From Plantago major (Eukaryota > Streptophyta > Magnoliopsida > Lamiales > Plantaginaceae): a DNA stretch of 64,000 nucleotides. Under the pieces are notes generated by a model, which saw only the letters and a program-made list of their open reading frames with translations, made no database searches and had not been told where the DNA came from. Positions 23,874-36,153 of this stretch are shown here, one piece after another; within the stretch, counting starts at the first letter, position 1, and every line of letters starts with the position of its first letter. The stretch is taken from the NCBI GenBank assembly GCA_026545765.1, contig JAIFAC010000125.1, positions 1 to 64,000 on the forward strand. The letters are read 5' to 3'. The position numbers and the translations under genes are program-made.

Positions 23874-25146
23874 TGTGATAAGTGCACGTGCTTTGCAAGA
23901 TATAAGTGTGTAAATAATTAGCAAGATAAATAAAGCAATTAAAAAGTTGCAGAAAGTAAATAACACAGATCTTTATAGTGGTATCTGAGGGTGGTGTAAT
24001 CCCTCAACTAATCCACTTGCCCTTTCTAAGGACTTGAAATTCACTAAGACAGATATTGAGTTCTCTTTACAATAATCATATCCCTTGATTCCCTTTTATA
24101 CTAGGTTCACAACCAAGTGTTCTCCTTGAGTTATTCCCCGGACTTCCTGTACTCCACGCCATGTGTGGTGTTGGTTAAAGTAGTTTGTCAGGTGAGTAGT
24201 CTTAATAACTTTCTCAGTTATGTAGGAATACTCTATAGAACAAGAATCACTTAACACACTTCACAATGTGTGGTGATATGTTCTTCACTGACCCAAGTCT
24301 ATGTTAAATGTTCTGGGGAATGAATCTCATATACTTGATCTTTTGATTCAACTCCTTCACAGATAGCAATGCTTGTTAAGGATCATGACACTTAGAACTT
24401 TCGTGCTACTTAGAATTCAAGAGCTTATCGCAATAGTAAGCTAGAGAATAAGTAGTGAAGGCTCAGATGTATGCTTGAATGAATAAGTTCAGAGATGTGT
24501 AAGTTCTGTATGTTTTCAAGCATTCTAAATGGTGATATTCATAGTGAAAATCATGCCGCTTCAATAAGATCCGTTAGCACAATGAAATTCAAACTATTGA
24601 TATCAGAATAGTAATCGCAGAAGACGTTGTCTCTTTTCGTAGATTTCATCTTTGTTCGTATGTCTCGTCACATGATTTATCAGACTGTATATTTTTTGTC
24701 CTCAGAATGCTAACTATGCACGACGCTTCAAGATCGCATGTACTTTTCCGTAGACATTTACTTCCGTATATTTATTGAAACATTATTTCCCGTAAACATA
24801 GTTTTATCCAATGATTCCGAGCTGTTTCAGGGCACTTTTCCTCACTCAAGAACCTTTTGTTCTCCGATATCTTTTGAAATTTGTTTATTGAAAAACACTT
24901 GTTTCTTCAAGGTATCTAGAAGTAAGTATCTGAGGAGACCAATCTCCTTAGTCTTCAGCAATCTTGTGCAGTCTTCGAATCTTTAATACGTTGAACTCTT
25001 CTGCCGGATGCTTCCTTTTTGGTCTTCTTCAAGGATATAAAAATTACATTCTGCAGACCTAACAATCGAACTAAGAGTACTAGTTAACTTTCTGAGCTAA
25101 AATAAATGATTAGGTTGCTAATCAAAATCTAAACAGATATTCCACA
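23874..25146 (-). repeat. Solo LTR-like repeat family B (Copia-like)
   Basis: Bounded by TGTGATAAG... and ...ATATTCCACA (TG...CA). The inner phrase TATAGTGGTATCTGAGGGTGG recurs at 44,681-44,701, and the right end (AACTAAGAGTACTAGTTA... TTGCTAATCAAAATCTAAA) recurs in copies at 44,615-45,950 and 50,285-50,775. The minus-strand LTR start followed by a GATTATGATGAGCAACA-type block (best at 50,750) resembles Sirevirus-type Copia LTRs. No coding sequence or duplication found. Confidence 0.5.
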
Positions 25147-25480
25147 CTTATTTAATCTTCAATCAACTAAATTTTTTTACTTAACTTACTCTTTTAACTC
25201 TATAGCAAGTTTTAATCCTGTACCAAACATTCCCCCTAGTTCCTTTCATGTTTAACTATTTGTCTACTCTACCTACCTCTCTTCACCTCTTTTCTTCTTC
25301 TTTCTTCTTCCTGCAAATTTGTATGCTCAATCTGTAGCTGAAATCAAATCCTTGCACACATTACCCATAACTATAACCAACTCCACCCGGTTCAATCTGA
25401 GTCGACTCAATTTCCACCGCCAGTGTAACCATATCTTCTTCCTCTGATATTTTTTTGGGGAAATTTGCTTCACTGTATGT

Positions 25481-28400
25481 ATGCTCACAAATTCCCAACC
25501 AGCAATGCAAGACAGTGGTTCTAGCGGCGGTGTAAGGGCTGAAGATGTGATTTCCAAGCTCAAAGACGACGGTGATTTCGATCGCCTTCGTGTTCAAATC
25601 ATCCGCAAGCTCAAAGACAATGTTTGTTTCGTTTTCATACTTTTTCGCTAACTCTTTCCTTCCTATTGATTGCTTCTCTTTCTCTATCTGTTTATACCTC
25701 CAATTCGCATTCTACTTATTTTATGAGTTACTAAAATCATGTTTAGGGTTTTTGAAATTTAGGCAAAGTTTCCTTCTCATAGTTTAATGGCATTCTGGAC
25801 CTGTTACAGCTGAAAAAAAACTAGTGGTATGATTTTTGCATTATGAATTTTCTAGGGAGATCCTGTGCCGCTTTGAGTGTTCGTTGATGAACAAAGTATC
25901 TATCAAGTACTTCATGATGAATATCAATGTGTCCCTGTCCTTTTTCATACATGTGGTTGAGCCAAGGTTCTTTTGGCATTGTTGTGGCTACGGCTGTCTT
26001 TGTTTAAAGTTAACTTGGTTGTGGAATAGCCTTTCATAATTTTGTGTGTGACACCGGTTTACTCGGGACATTGTTGTGGTAGTTCCTGTTTTATTGTTCA
26101 TGCGTGCTCAACTGATTAAGTTACGAAAAGAACTTAGTCAGCTTACATGTAACTGCGCTTGTGGCATACTATTTCAGAAATTTACTTACTTTATGGTTAT
26201 AGTGCATAGTTGTTCCTCAAGAGGAATGTATATGTAACCTTTTTTTTTTTTGTTGCTAAAATCATACTTCAAAAGTTAATTACTTAATTTCTAGTGACAG
26301 TTTAGGTTGGTAAAATATAAAAGTGTGCTAGGCTAGCTAATCTTGAAAGAGGATTAAAATAATATGATGGACTTTCCGAAGCAATTGTGATTTCACAAAT
26401 AAAAGATTAAAGAACAGTTTGGACCTAAGATTGTCTGTTTCATGAATAAACAAGAGCGAGTGACAGATTTTCTTGACTATCACTCTTCTACATCATCAAT
26501 GATGTGGATTTTGTATGCAAATATATGTTCCACATTTTTATAGAGTATGGAAAAGAGTAGACAGTAAAAGTCATGACAATATGTATCTCTTACTATCATC
26601 TAATAATAAAGTGGCATCCTGCTTTCTCAGATGGATGGGAGAGAGAAATGATACGTAGAATACTTCTTTTGTGGTGTGTACTTTATAGTATGGGTCGGAA
26701 ATAAAAAGTGATCAAAATATTAAGTGAAAGCCGGAAACAGAAAAATATTAGAACTCTGTTGGGATAAGTTAGATCTAATTTTCTTTTATGAATCTCTAAA
26801 TATGATGCAAGACGAGTAGCGTCTTTTACATATGGAAATGAATATAACTATTAATGTTTTGCTGTTTTATATAACTCTTAAGATGCCGTAATTCAAGAGT
26901 AATTGCTATTGAATCAGTTCAGCGATAATTATTGCAATGTGGTATGTTTGGGTTAGACACATGGCTTTTTATTTTCAATGCTAGCAATTAGAACCTGAAC
27001 AATATTGTGTTAGGTCCAAATTTGGAAATGCATTTTGAATTTTGCTTCGACCCTAAAACTATCTATTTTTCGTACAAATGAAGATGGTAGAAATTGCCTA
27101 ATCATGAATATTGAGAACCGAGTCCTGAGTAATTGTTGTACTTCAAATGCTGAAGAAGATAATCAATTAATACGGGACATCATTCAATTTTAAACGAATT
27201 TTCAGCATTCAACCTTCTGCACGGGCATTCAGTGCGTACCAATCTCTTGTATCTTAAAATTTGCTACCATATCTTGCAGCTTGTAACTGAAATTGCGATG
27301 TTATTGCTTTTTGCTGCAAGGTTATTCAATATTGGTTGCATTATATCTAGAACTCCTGGAACAGTGGAGGGCCGTTGGTAGATTGAAATTTCATAGGCAT
27401 TTGTGATGGCTGATACTGGAGGAGTGAATGCCCCAAATTTAATTAGACTTTTTATTCATAAAACCTCATTTTGTCCCATTTCTTTGGTGGTAATGACTAA
27501 TCATTTTGTTCCTAGAATTGTAGAGTGTACTTGAGGGATTTCTAAAAGTTGACTTCGCTGCAACAATGTAACACCTGACATGTTATAAGCTAGGATAAGT
27601 TCAATAACCTTCTCAGACTAGTGTGTAACATGGTCATGTGCTGATCATTCAGAATTACCCACGTCCGTTGTCCAGGATGTAGATATTTGAATGTCAAGAT
27701 TTTCCATTAGTGCCGGAATGTCCCGTAAACAAATTATTACTATATATTTATTCTTTGTCGAAAATAAATGTACCCTTTTGATCATGCTGACTGAATACTT
27801 TAGCAACCAGTGGATGTAAATTACAATGATATGATGGAGATGGACCACTCTGGAAACCGTTGGCTCTTAAATCTATTTACTTATCTTATATAACTCCATT
27901 AAATGGGTAAGTTTTATGGATGTTTTTGTGGTAGATAATGTTTTTAAGGTGGTTTGATATTCCAAAGTTTCTGAGTTTATTGCCAGACGTAATATTGTGA
28001 TTATGCTAGTGTAAATCTTACGTTTTTCCTAAGGTCCTCTGTGCTCAGAACTTGGTATTCATAGTAGATGTTCTGGCAATTTTAATTTCATTGTCAACAT
28101 TTTGGGGGTGGTTTGTCTTTATTTTTAGGCTATGTGAAACGTGCAAAGATGACAATGTGGTTGAGTTTGTAGACTCTCTTCATGTTTAGATCTTGCATTT
28201 TTTGTTATTAGTGATGCCTGCTTATATTTGATGCACTCAACATATCCTTTTCTACTGGATCTCACTCCCGGTTCTCTAATATTCACAGGAAGAGTTGCGG
28301 AACAATATTATATCCATGGTGAAACAATCAGTGGCACTTAATTGTCCAGGTTCAGAAAATATGAAACTGCGGCAGCTTTCAGATGCAATTCACCAAGAAG

Positions 28401-29059
28401 TTGGGTATGTCTTCTCATAATGAATGGACGTCTTATCAATATATCTTCACGTTTGTTTTCTTCAAATCAATAGTAGAATACAAATTTATTAGACATGGGT
28501 TCTAAGGTATGAGGTTCAGATGAGTTTTATTTTTATTTTTTGCACAAATTTCAGGAACAAGCTCATGAGTCAAGTTTCTGACTCTGTCTGGGATATAATC
28601 AGATCTGCAGATGGCATGCAATCTGAAATAAGAGAAACAGTACGATCAGTTTATGACAAATCATGTTACCCCAATAAAAAAGGCAATGGGGAGTCATCTT
28701 CGGCCATAAACTCACACCCAATTCCGTATGAGTTTGATAACGGCCATGCTCCTGGAGCTGGAGAATCTAATGGTACACAATTGGATGGTGAGCGGAACGA
28801 ACGATCAGGATTTGTCATGCCTAATCCCCCCAAGAGAAGAAAGAACAACCGCATGGAAAAACCAAAGATGAATGCTGAGACCTCTAATAATGGAAAAGCT
28901 ATTCAAGTACGTAAGGAAGGAAACCTTCAAACCAGGGATATTCACGAGCCAGAAAGTTTGGATTCTGATGCTCCACCTGGCTTCTCTCATGTTATCACTC
29001 ATAAGGGGTTGGGCAACATTGGTGATGAAGATCCGGAAGTGCCTCCTGGTTTTGGTTGA
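25481..29059 (+). CDS. SHG1/BOD1-like protein, COMPASS component family
   Basis: Three exons: 25,481-25,621, 28,289-28,404 and 28,555-29,059, joined at GT-AG sites with the frame kept; about 253 aa. The first ~120 residues read VISKLKDDGDFDRLRVQII, then NEELRNNIISMVKQSVA, then LSDAIHQEVGNKLMSQVSDS and VWDIIRS. This is the SHG1 domain (PF05205), found in yeast Set1-COMPASS subunit Shg1 and animal BOD1. A role in histone H3K4 methylation complexes is inferred. The C-terminal half is polar with a basic PPKRRKNNR stretch (possible nuclear signal) and ends with two APPGF/VPPGFG-type repeats. Start: the first in-frame ATG is 25,481; 25,505 (MQDSGSSGG) is an alternative. A four-codon upstream ORF lies near 25,322. 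Intron 1 is long (2.67 kb). No lesions seen. Confidence 0.85.
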
Positions 29060-31009
29060 GTTGACATGCAACATGATATTCTGGGTCCAAAAGCTTGGAA
29101 TTGGAACATAGAGATTGTCATTAGCCGATAACACAGAACATAAAACTTCCAGAAGCCATGTCATCAATGGAACATCTACATCCATGAAGATTTAAGGTCA
29201 GGAGACTTGCTCTGGAGGATCATCTCTTAATTCAGATTTTGTATTTAACACTTGACACTAGATAGTAGATCATTCTGAATACGAGATCTAGAACTTGCCT
29301 AGTCCAGTTTTGTCGTTAATTTTAACATTATCACTTGCGTCTTTCTCCAGGAGCCAGCTGGTTTACTTGGATTCAGTTGGTTCCTGATTGATTTAACTAG
29401 TATTAGGTTTTGGCTGAGCCACATGCTCAGTCTCGTTCTGACTAAAAGATTGACCTGATCTGAATTTCCATCAAGGATATCTCTTTTTTTTTTTTTTCCT
29501 TGTGAGACAAATTCACGCTCGGGTTATTTCTGGATAAGACTGACTTGACTGATAGGCTCTACTAAATTGGACATAGTTTCTTGATATCTTCAAAATGTGT
29601 TGTCGAAATTCGGGTAATTGATGAGATTTTAGGTGCCAAACCACTTTTGGGATGAGATTTGAAGTTATGGTGTGATATGTGTGAAGATACTTTCTGAAGT
29701 GTTTAAGCAGATATGCCTGAATATTTCCGGAAAGTGAAAGCCGAGAGAGGCATGCATCATTTGCTTTGTCAGATTGCAACTATGGGTGGCGAGAGATCGC
29801 TAGCATGCTTGTTCAGCAGATGGATTGATATAGATGTTCACATAGACATAGTTGCATTTGGTTTGAGAATGTGATAGTTTTGTGGCTTTGTTAATTGTGG
29901 TGCTTATTAAGTTGGTAGTTCTTGTTCTAGTTGATACATCTTCATTCTTCATAATAGGGATCCTTCCTGTAGTAACATGGTCGGTAGTAAATGTTATAGG
30001 TTTATAGATGGAAACTAAACATCCTTATTTTTATCTTATACCACTATTTGGCTTGACACCCAACTAAGAGCCTCGGCTTGTATGGCGTTGAATTAAAGTT
30101 TGCTGATCCTGTCCTCTCCACGTTTGTCATTGGAGTAAATTTTATTTAATTGTCCTTGCTAGATGTTCTGACCTTTTCTCTATTCGTTTCTTAGGAAGAA
30201 CTCGAGAAGGAAAAGTGAAGCAAAGATATAATTTTGCATGAAGTGATTGACATTGTAGAAGCGTTTTCGTAAAGGTATTTCATGGAACCATCATGTTCCT
30301 CACTTCGACCCCCCACCCCACTGGCTGATTAGTTTGTTCTCTTTTCGATATTCCAGGATTGGCAATGTGGTGGACCTTGGTAAATTTTACTAACATGAAA
30401 AGATGATCGTGGACTACTAAAAGATTGTGTGCAAAGTTGCAATTGATCTCGCAATAGGATATCTAAACATTTTGCAAAACTTTCGAATGTGACTTGTGAC
30501 CACTATATTGAAAATTTTCGCAATCTCTACACATTTTGCAGTGAGAGTAGCAACAGTTGCATAATGAATGTGTTGTAGTGATTTAGGAGGACCTTCGGTG
30601 CATGGAACACACTTTATTCCATGAGCACGAAAGCACAACATGGCGTATACAATGTCTTCTAGTTTATATCTCATTGAAGCTCTGGTGGATCTATTTCCAG
30701 TTGATGCTCATTTTCTGTCAGTTGCGGCATTATGCATGTTTAGAACTTCAGTTTTCTTATACCTTAGCAGATCCTGATAATATATGTTGCTTGAAATGTT
30801 GAGAGTAGAGAGCAACAATGTACTCGTGTCAATAGCCATTTATGTGTATATCATATATTACACATTCACAAATCACAATATCTGTTCACTAGTAATTTAT
30901 AGTACATCATAATACATCTTCACTAGCAATTTTATTCACTCACAAGTCACAATACATCGTACTTTGTGTAGTATAAGAACTTCTAAAAGAACTGTAGTAG
31001 TAGTTTGGA
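29060..31009. other. 3' flank of SHG1-like gene, no further gene seen
   Basis: Contains the probable 3' UTR of the SHG1-like gene, a T-run near 29,484-29,498 and a sequence resembling an acceptor plus short exon (TTCTTAG followed by EELEKEK and a stop, near 30,190). No conserved protein is recognisable. It could hold a spliced 3' UTR. Confidence 0.4.
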
Positions 31010-33237
31010 TCAACGCATCATAACTGCAATAGGGCTCCTGACAGAGTATTGTGTAGAACTCCACCTCAAGAAACCTTGAAATATTCCAATATTTGTAGTA
31101 TTCCCCAGTTGAGTGAACGTCACTTGGTATGTCAATTTCTGATCAGGCTCCAGGAACTCCAACTTTATCGGCTCGACACGAACATCAATACCTGGTGGAG
31201 GGTCAATTTCGACGGCGTAAGAGGAATTTGGGTCACCAACATTTGTCAGAGTCCTGTATATGATTGAACTGCTGGATTAAGTGCACTAAAAGTGAGTGCA
31301 AACGATGGATAATTTAGCTCTGCCTCCGGTATGCTTGTTTCAGCTGAGCAATTGTGCCTACGTTGCAAAATAGAGGCCATTTGGCGATTTGTATAGTTCA
31401 AACCGCATATGTACGAAATGTAATCTTCAGGCAGGATGTCGTAAACAAGTCCAGGGTTGTTTGCCCTGGATGGGTTCACATGGCCTGACCCGGTGGCAAA
31501 AATGTGTGCTGGTTGATACTGCTCGTCCTCAATTGGATCTTTTACAAGATTGAGAGTATCAGCTGTAGTCATAATTGGACTTGATTGCAGCTGGCTACCA
31601 ATCCGGATGCGCGCTTTTGAGTAGTGCTGCCACACTGCTGAGGTGAGGACATGACATTGAGGTGCCGGATATTATGTTGAACGAGGATTTCATGTCTGTG
31701 TTGTTTCTGAGAGATGCTGGCCATGCTCCGAGAATGTTAACACCAAGGCCTAAAATATCAGGTTTTAGGATGCCCCGGTTTGCCCAGTTGGGGCCTCTGG
31801 ACGAAAATGCTGCAACAACAGGGGCACGAGGATCACCAATCATTGTTCCACGAAAACGAATTGTAGCCATGGGGGTGGTTGTGGAGTTTATGTACGCTTT
31901 GATCTTTAGTCCATCAGCGTAAGTCACATGGGTTGCGGGGAGGACATGAGCTTCCGACAGGGTAAGGTTCGCAAAGTTCCTGTGATTTACTAGAATCATG
32001 GCAGCTCCACCAGCATCTTTCACTGCTTGACCCTTTTCAATTCGTGTGAGGAATCCACCTAACTCACAGACGACTATTTTTCCTCGTATATCTGTCGCGT
32101 TTAATGATTCCGCGTTGCAGAATGGAAGGTTCCGATCGCTTGTATTGAGCATTCCAGCATAGACAAGAGGTAGTAGTGTTGGAGAGAAATCTGCTGGTTG
32201 GCTGACTCCCCCTCGAATTCTTCATTGTTTCCAAGCACTGCAGCTGCCTTTAATTTCCGGTCTGTGGTAGCGGCACCAACTGTCAGAATCCAAGGGGCTC
32301 CATTTGATATAGAGAAGTTAAAAGGACCGGAGTTTCCTGCAGAACAGCTTACCAGTATGCCCCTCTCCATTGCGCTATAAGCACCAAGCGCAATGAAATC
32401 ACTCCAGAAGTTCAAAGAGAATCCGCCTAGTGAAAGGGAAAGTATATGGACTCCATCCTCGATAGCAATGTCCATCCCGGCAATCACATCACTTTCAAAA
32501 CAAGAAATGTAACAAACTCTGTAAATTGCTAGATGAGCATGTGGAGCAATGCCAGATGTCAGTTATTAGCATTGCCGAGAACATTTGGCGCCTTCGACAA
32601 AGTTCCTGGCAATAGTGCTTGCAGTATGAGTCCCGTGGGTCAACATCAAATGGGCTTTCGTTGAAAACGAAGCCCCTAGCTCCAATGATTTTGTTATTAT
32701 ATAATGTATCATTGAAGTCACACCTGCCCTTCCACTTAGCTGGCGGTGTAGGTACTCCTTCGTCAGCAAATGAAGGGTGGTCAGGTGAAATGCTGCTATC
32801 CAAAACTCCAACAATCACGCCTTTACCGTAGTTGGATTCTTGCCAAAATCCCATATTCTGGTTCAAGCCCAAGAAGTTGGGAGAATGTGTTGTGTGCATG
32901 GTTAGTTTTCTCTCCGGGCGTGCTGACACGAATCCCTCCTTTTCCTCCATGGCACTCACTTCATCAGGCGATAATCTGGCGGCAAAGCCTTTGAACACGG
33001 AGCGATATGAGTAAATAATACGCCTGCGGCCGGTGCTTGCAGTGGTTGGAGGGAAAAAGAAGTGTACCAGTTGTTCATCATGTCATCTGATTGACTAGCA
33101 AGTTGTCCATCAGGTACCTCGACTTGAACAATATATGTTTCCAAGTTGCTTTGTTCTGTTGCATCATCTGTAACAGCTTGCAAAGAGTTGATGCTGAGAA
33201 TGCAAAAGAGGGTGATAAGAAAAGTTAACAAGCTCAT
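31010..33237 (-). pseudogene. Subtilisin-like serine protease (plant subtilase), broken
   Basis: Intron-less ~2.2 kb locus with plant subtilase (S8A) order. A signal peptide (MSLLTFLITLFCILSINSL) is followed by an I9 inhibitor propeptide (ETYIVQVEVPDGQ ... VFKGFAARLSPDEV). Catalytic Asp is in GVIVGVLDSSISPDHPSF, His in HGTHTASTIA, Asn in [11 protein letters not shown], a PA domain follows, and Ser is in [20 protein letters not shown]. The Fn3-like C-terminus is TLTNVGDPNSSYAVEIDPPP to SVRSPIAVMMR and a stop. The family is secreted. Frame changes occur near 33,020, 32,635, 32,590, 32,195, 31,605 and 31,265, and TAG replaces the Ser codon after HPDW near 31,597. All catalytic residues survive in some frame. 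With this many breaks it is a pseudogene unless the sequence has indel errors. Confidence 0.9.
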
Positions 33238-33330
33238 CTTTGCCTCTTTGTTTTTGTTTTTTTTTTTGTATTTTTTCCCCCCTCTTTAAGGCAAGCTTTG
33301 GTTACATACGTACTTACATTACTACAAGGG

Positions 33331-33340
33331 CCATTTATAG
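33331..33340 (-). promoter_or_regulatory. TATA box of the subtilase locus
   Basis: CTATAAATGG on the minus strand, about 95 bases upstream of the subtilase ATG at 33,237. Position and sequence fit a plant core promoter retained by the pseudogene. Confidence 0.55.
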
Positions 33341-34294
33341 AAGCACTCTTGAGTTATGTGTTGGAATGTTTCTCAAGATCCGAATGATGATGCTTCTTGA
33401 TTAAGTTGACTTGGCAATTACTACTAATATTTTGTGTTGGCATTGATCAAGAGCTAAACTACAGGTAATTTCCAGGTAACTGATGGAAGTCATAGGCATT
33501 ACAAACCCTATCATCAACAATAGAAGACTAGCAACATATATATATACCAAAACATGTAGAGTGTAAAACATACTAATTGGATTAAGTAAAACACGGTGCA
33601 GATTTATTATATAACAAGAAAGTCAGAGGTTAATTATTCAATCACATGTAAATTATTCTGATGATAGTGTCTCCCAACGATGGATATCTATGCAAATGTA
33701 CCGTTGACATTTTTCATTTTCCGGTTTTTGGTTATGATTTTGTACCTTGGATGCCACACTAGTTTGATTATTAGTCTAGATGAGGAGGTGAAGAGAGGAG
33801 TTTCCGTGTTTGGTGTGAGTGGTTTTGGTTTGGATTTGTAATTGATCTTTGTATTATACTTTCCGAACCTCTCTCAGACACGTAAACTTTTTGAAAGATT
33901 GAATTTATTTCATTGCTTCAAAAAAGAAACTTGGGTATGGTCAGTAGTACAACTTGTAGTACGGAATGGTATTAGTATTTCAGAAAAAAGGGTTCTTGTT
34001 TGAGCAAGTATTCTAGATGAACAAATATACTTAGATTATAAAGAACTATATACCTGCAAAACTAGCTCGTTCTGAGCCGATTGAAGCTGCAAAATCCATT
34101 GAAACTGAAGACTACTACATCATCACAAATATGTTCGAACAAAAACAAGTTAAAATAATTATGTTTCAAACTAGTTTTTGTGGTTTGTGAAACTCTTAGC
34201 TTAGAGATTCAACTATATAAGCTACAAGATCCATTATATACCATGTGCCTCAATATAGATAGTTCTTTCTGTTCTCCCTAATAAGATTTCTGCA
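33341..34294. other. Intergenic, no gene seen
   Basis: AT-rich DNA upstream of the subtilase locus. I see no conserved protein, transposon end or RNA gene. Confidence 0.5.
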
Positions 34295-34522
34295 GGAATA
34301 GGTTGTGTATTTAGGAACCGCAAGGGTGAGGTGATCAGAGCCGCAGCAGCAGCGCTAGGAAGGGCAAGCATAAACACAGCTGAACTCTATGCATTGAGAA
34401 CTGGTTTATTGTTAGCAAAGCTGTGTAATATTCACAAGATTATAATTCAAACTCATTCAAATTATAATGTTCTTCACAAATGCTTTGTCTTATTTGCAAT
34501 ATGTATTATGTATGTTCTATAG
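34295..34522 (+). pseudogene. RNase H-like domain fragment (RVT_3)
   Basis: Open frame reading GIGCVFRNRKGEVIRAAAAA, then ASINTAELYALRTGLLLAK and IIIQTHSNYNV. The spacing fits the middle of a plant RNase H-like domain (G.G.v.R...G, AE..AL..GL.LA, II.tDS): the acidic residue of the last motif is replaced (QTHS). The first catalytic segment and the C-terminus are missing. Probably a LINE-derived relic, unrelated in strand to the LINE at 21,117. Confidence 0.7.
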
Positions 34523-34586
34523 AATATGTATATGCTCTTGCTAATATCTTGAGAGTGTGAGACTGTTATCAAATAATAAAAATTGT

Positions 34587-34606
34587 CCCCCCCCCCCCCC
34601 CCCCCC
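34587..34606. repeat. Poly(C) tract, 20 bases
   Basis: An uninterrupted run of C after AAAAATTGT. Such runs are prone to length errors. Confidence 0.9.
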
Positions 34607-35885
34607 ACATGGGAGAATTGCATAATCGGTCCCCTAACTGGCAATCCCTTTCGATTTTGGTCCCCTAAAATTAGGTTTTGCACATTTAGTCCCCATTTTT
34701 ACCTAATCACTCATATTCGGGTTGTATTTGGTCCCCTAAGGACGTATGTTGCCAACTAATGCCAAATCATCGCCACAACACCGCTAAAAATTAATTAAAC
34801 ACACGTTTTTTACTTGACCTATCAATTGAATAATTAATTAAAAATTAAAAAAATTATAGTTTGTTGAATTTTGCTACAAATTATGTATTTCATCCCAAAT
34901 GTAATTTTGTTGTTTTTACATTAAATTTTACAAATTAGTTCATTTCATATGTAACTAATTAATTTCATCAAAACTATTTCCATCAAATTAAACTTCAAAT
35001 ATTTATTGGGGAAAATAAAAATAATTAATATTTATAATTTGAAATATTTGGAAAAATTAGAAAACTACTCCAAAAGTTTTACTTATTAAACTTCCTACCC
35101 TCATTCTTCCCCACCAGACCACCACCTTCTTTCCCACCACACCACCACTGAAAATAGACAAACCCCCCTCCTCCCCTATCTTTTTCTTGTACAGCTCCAT
35201 GATGGAGCTTTTACAACAGCTCCCTCCAATTGCAAAGAATTATTGATTAGGGGAAAATGAGTTTTAAAGAATTAATTATAAATCTTCAAAATTACAGTAG
35301 CAACACTATGCACAAATAGTGGAAAGTTGGCATAACAAGTAAACCTTGACCTTACATGACATAAAACAAGCTTAATTTCTAGGATGTGAAAGGGCTATGA
35401 GTTTAATAGCTTTTTCAATTGGAAAAAACATAACCTAGCTAAGAAGAAAAATCATAGAGCTTATTGCTCAAATTACTAGAGCACTTGAGACCTAAAAGTA
35501 GGCTTTGAAAAGCTAACTCAACATGCTACCTGAATAAAATTATAATGATAGGATTTGGGATTGTTTGTATCCCCGAAATAATTCATCAAATCAAGTTGAC
35601 ACTAAGAATCTCCTAGAATCAGAATTTGTAAAATCAAGAGTTGTGCTCTGACGATTGAAGACATAAGGGGGTTAAACTTGAACAATTAGGACTTGTGGGG
35701 CAATTATACAAATCAAACTATAAGGTCTTCCTTTTTGTTGTTTTAGGGAAATTGAGACTTAATAAAAACTTATTGGATCTTTATGTAATAAGTAATTTTA
35801 AAAGGGGTGATGCATGGAATTTTATATATTCAAAAATTTTAGTCACCTAAGAGGTTTCAACAGAGTATGAACCTACTCATATATT
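34607..35885. other. Repeat-like intergenic DNA with 'TCCCCTAA' motifs
   Basis: 34,630-34,740 carries three copies of (GGT/AGT)CCCCTAA-type phrases (CGGTCCCCTAACTGG, TTTGGTCCCCTAAAATTAGG, TTTGGTCCCCTAAGGAC), a pattern frequent at ends of plant repeats. The remainder is AT-rich, with a small hairpin GCTCCATGATGGAGC near 35,196. No gene is seen. Confidence 0.45.
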
Positions 35886-36153
35886 CCTCCGTCTCAACAT
35901 ACATGTTTTGTACTATATTTATATCTATACTATTATATATGTCCGATTTCATTTTTGAAAATTTTTATTTTTCAAACTTATTTTATTTATATAAAATGTC
36001 ATCACTTAGTTTAGTTTGTTTAATAACCTAGTTAAACACTAACATCATAAGTTAGAAATCAATAACACCAAATCAAGTTTTATTATTATCTTTTCCATTT
36101 CTTCTTAATTTCCGTGTCCATAATGAAACATGATATTTATTCTGGGATGGAGG
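35886..36153. mobile_element. Stowaway-like MITE
   Basis: Left end CCTCCGTCTCAACATACATG; right end, reverse complemented, CCTCCATCCCAGAATAAATA. Ends starting CTCC(g/a)TC are typical of Stowaway (Tc1/mariner) MITEs; length ~270 bp. TA duplications are not exact here. Confidence 0.6.

Noticed and set aside
23874..25146. A cellular gene or ncRNA shared by the three family B copies
   Set aside because: Copies are bounded by TG...CA, have no open frame and lie among LTR debris, so a solo LTR is the simpler reading.
25836..26039. 67-codon open frame inside SHG1-like intron 1
   Set aside because: No similarity recognised, and it lies in a well-supported intron.
30190..30225. Extra 3' exon of the SHG1-like gene (EELEKEK, stop)
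   Set aside because: The preceding exon already ends in a stop with a conserved-looking VPPGFG tail, and there is no matching donor evidence.
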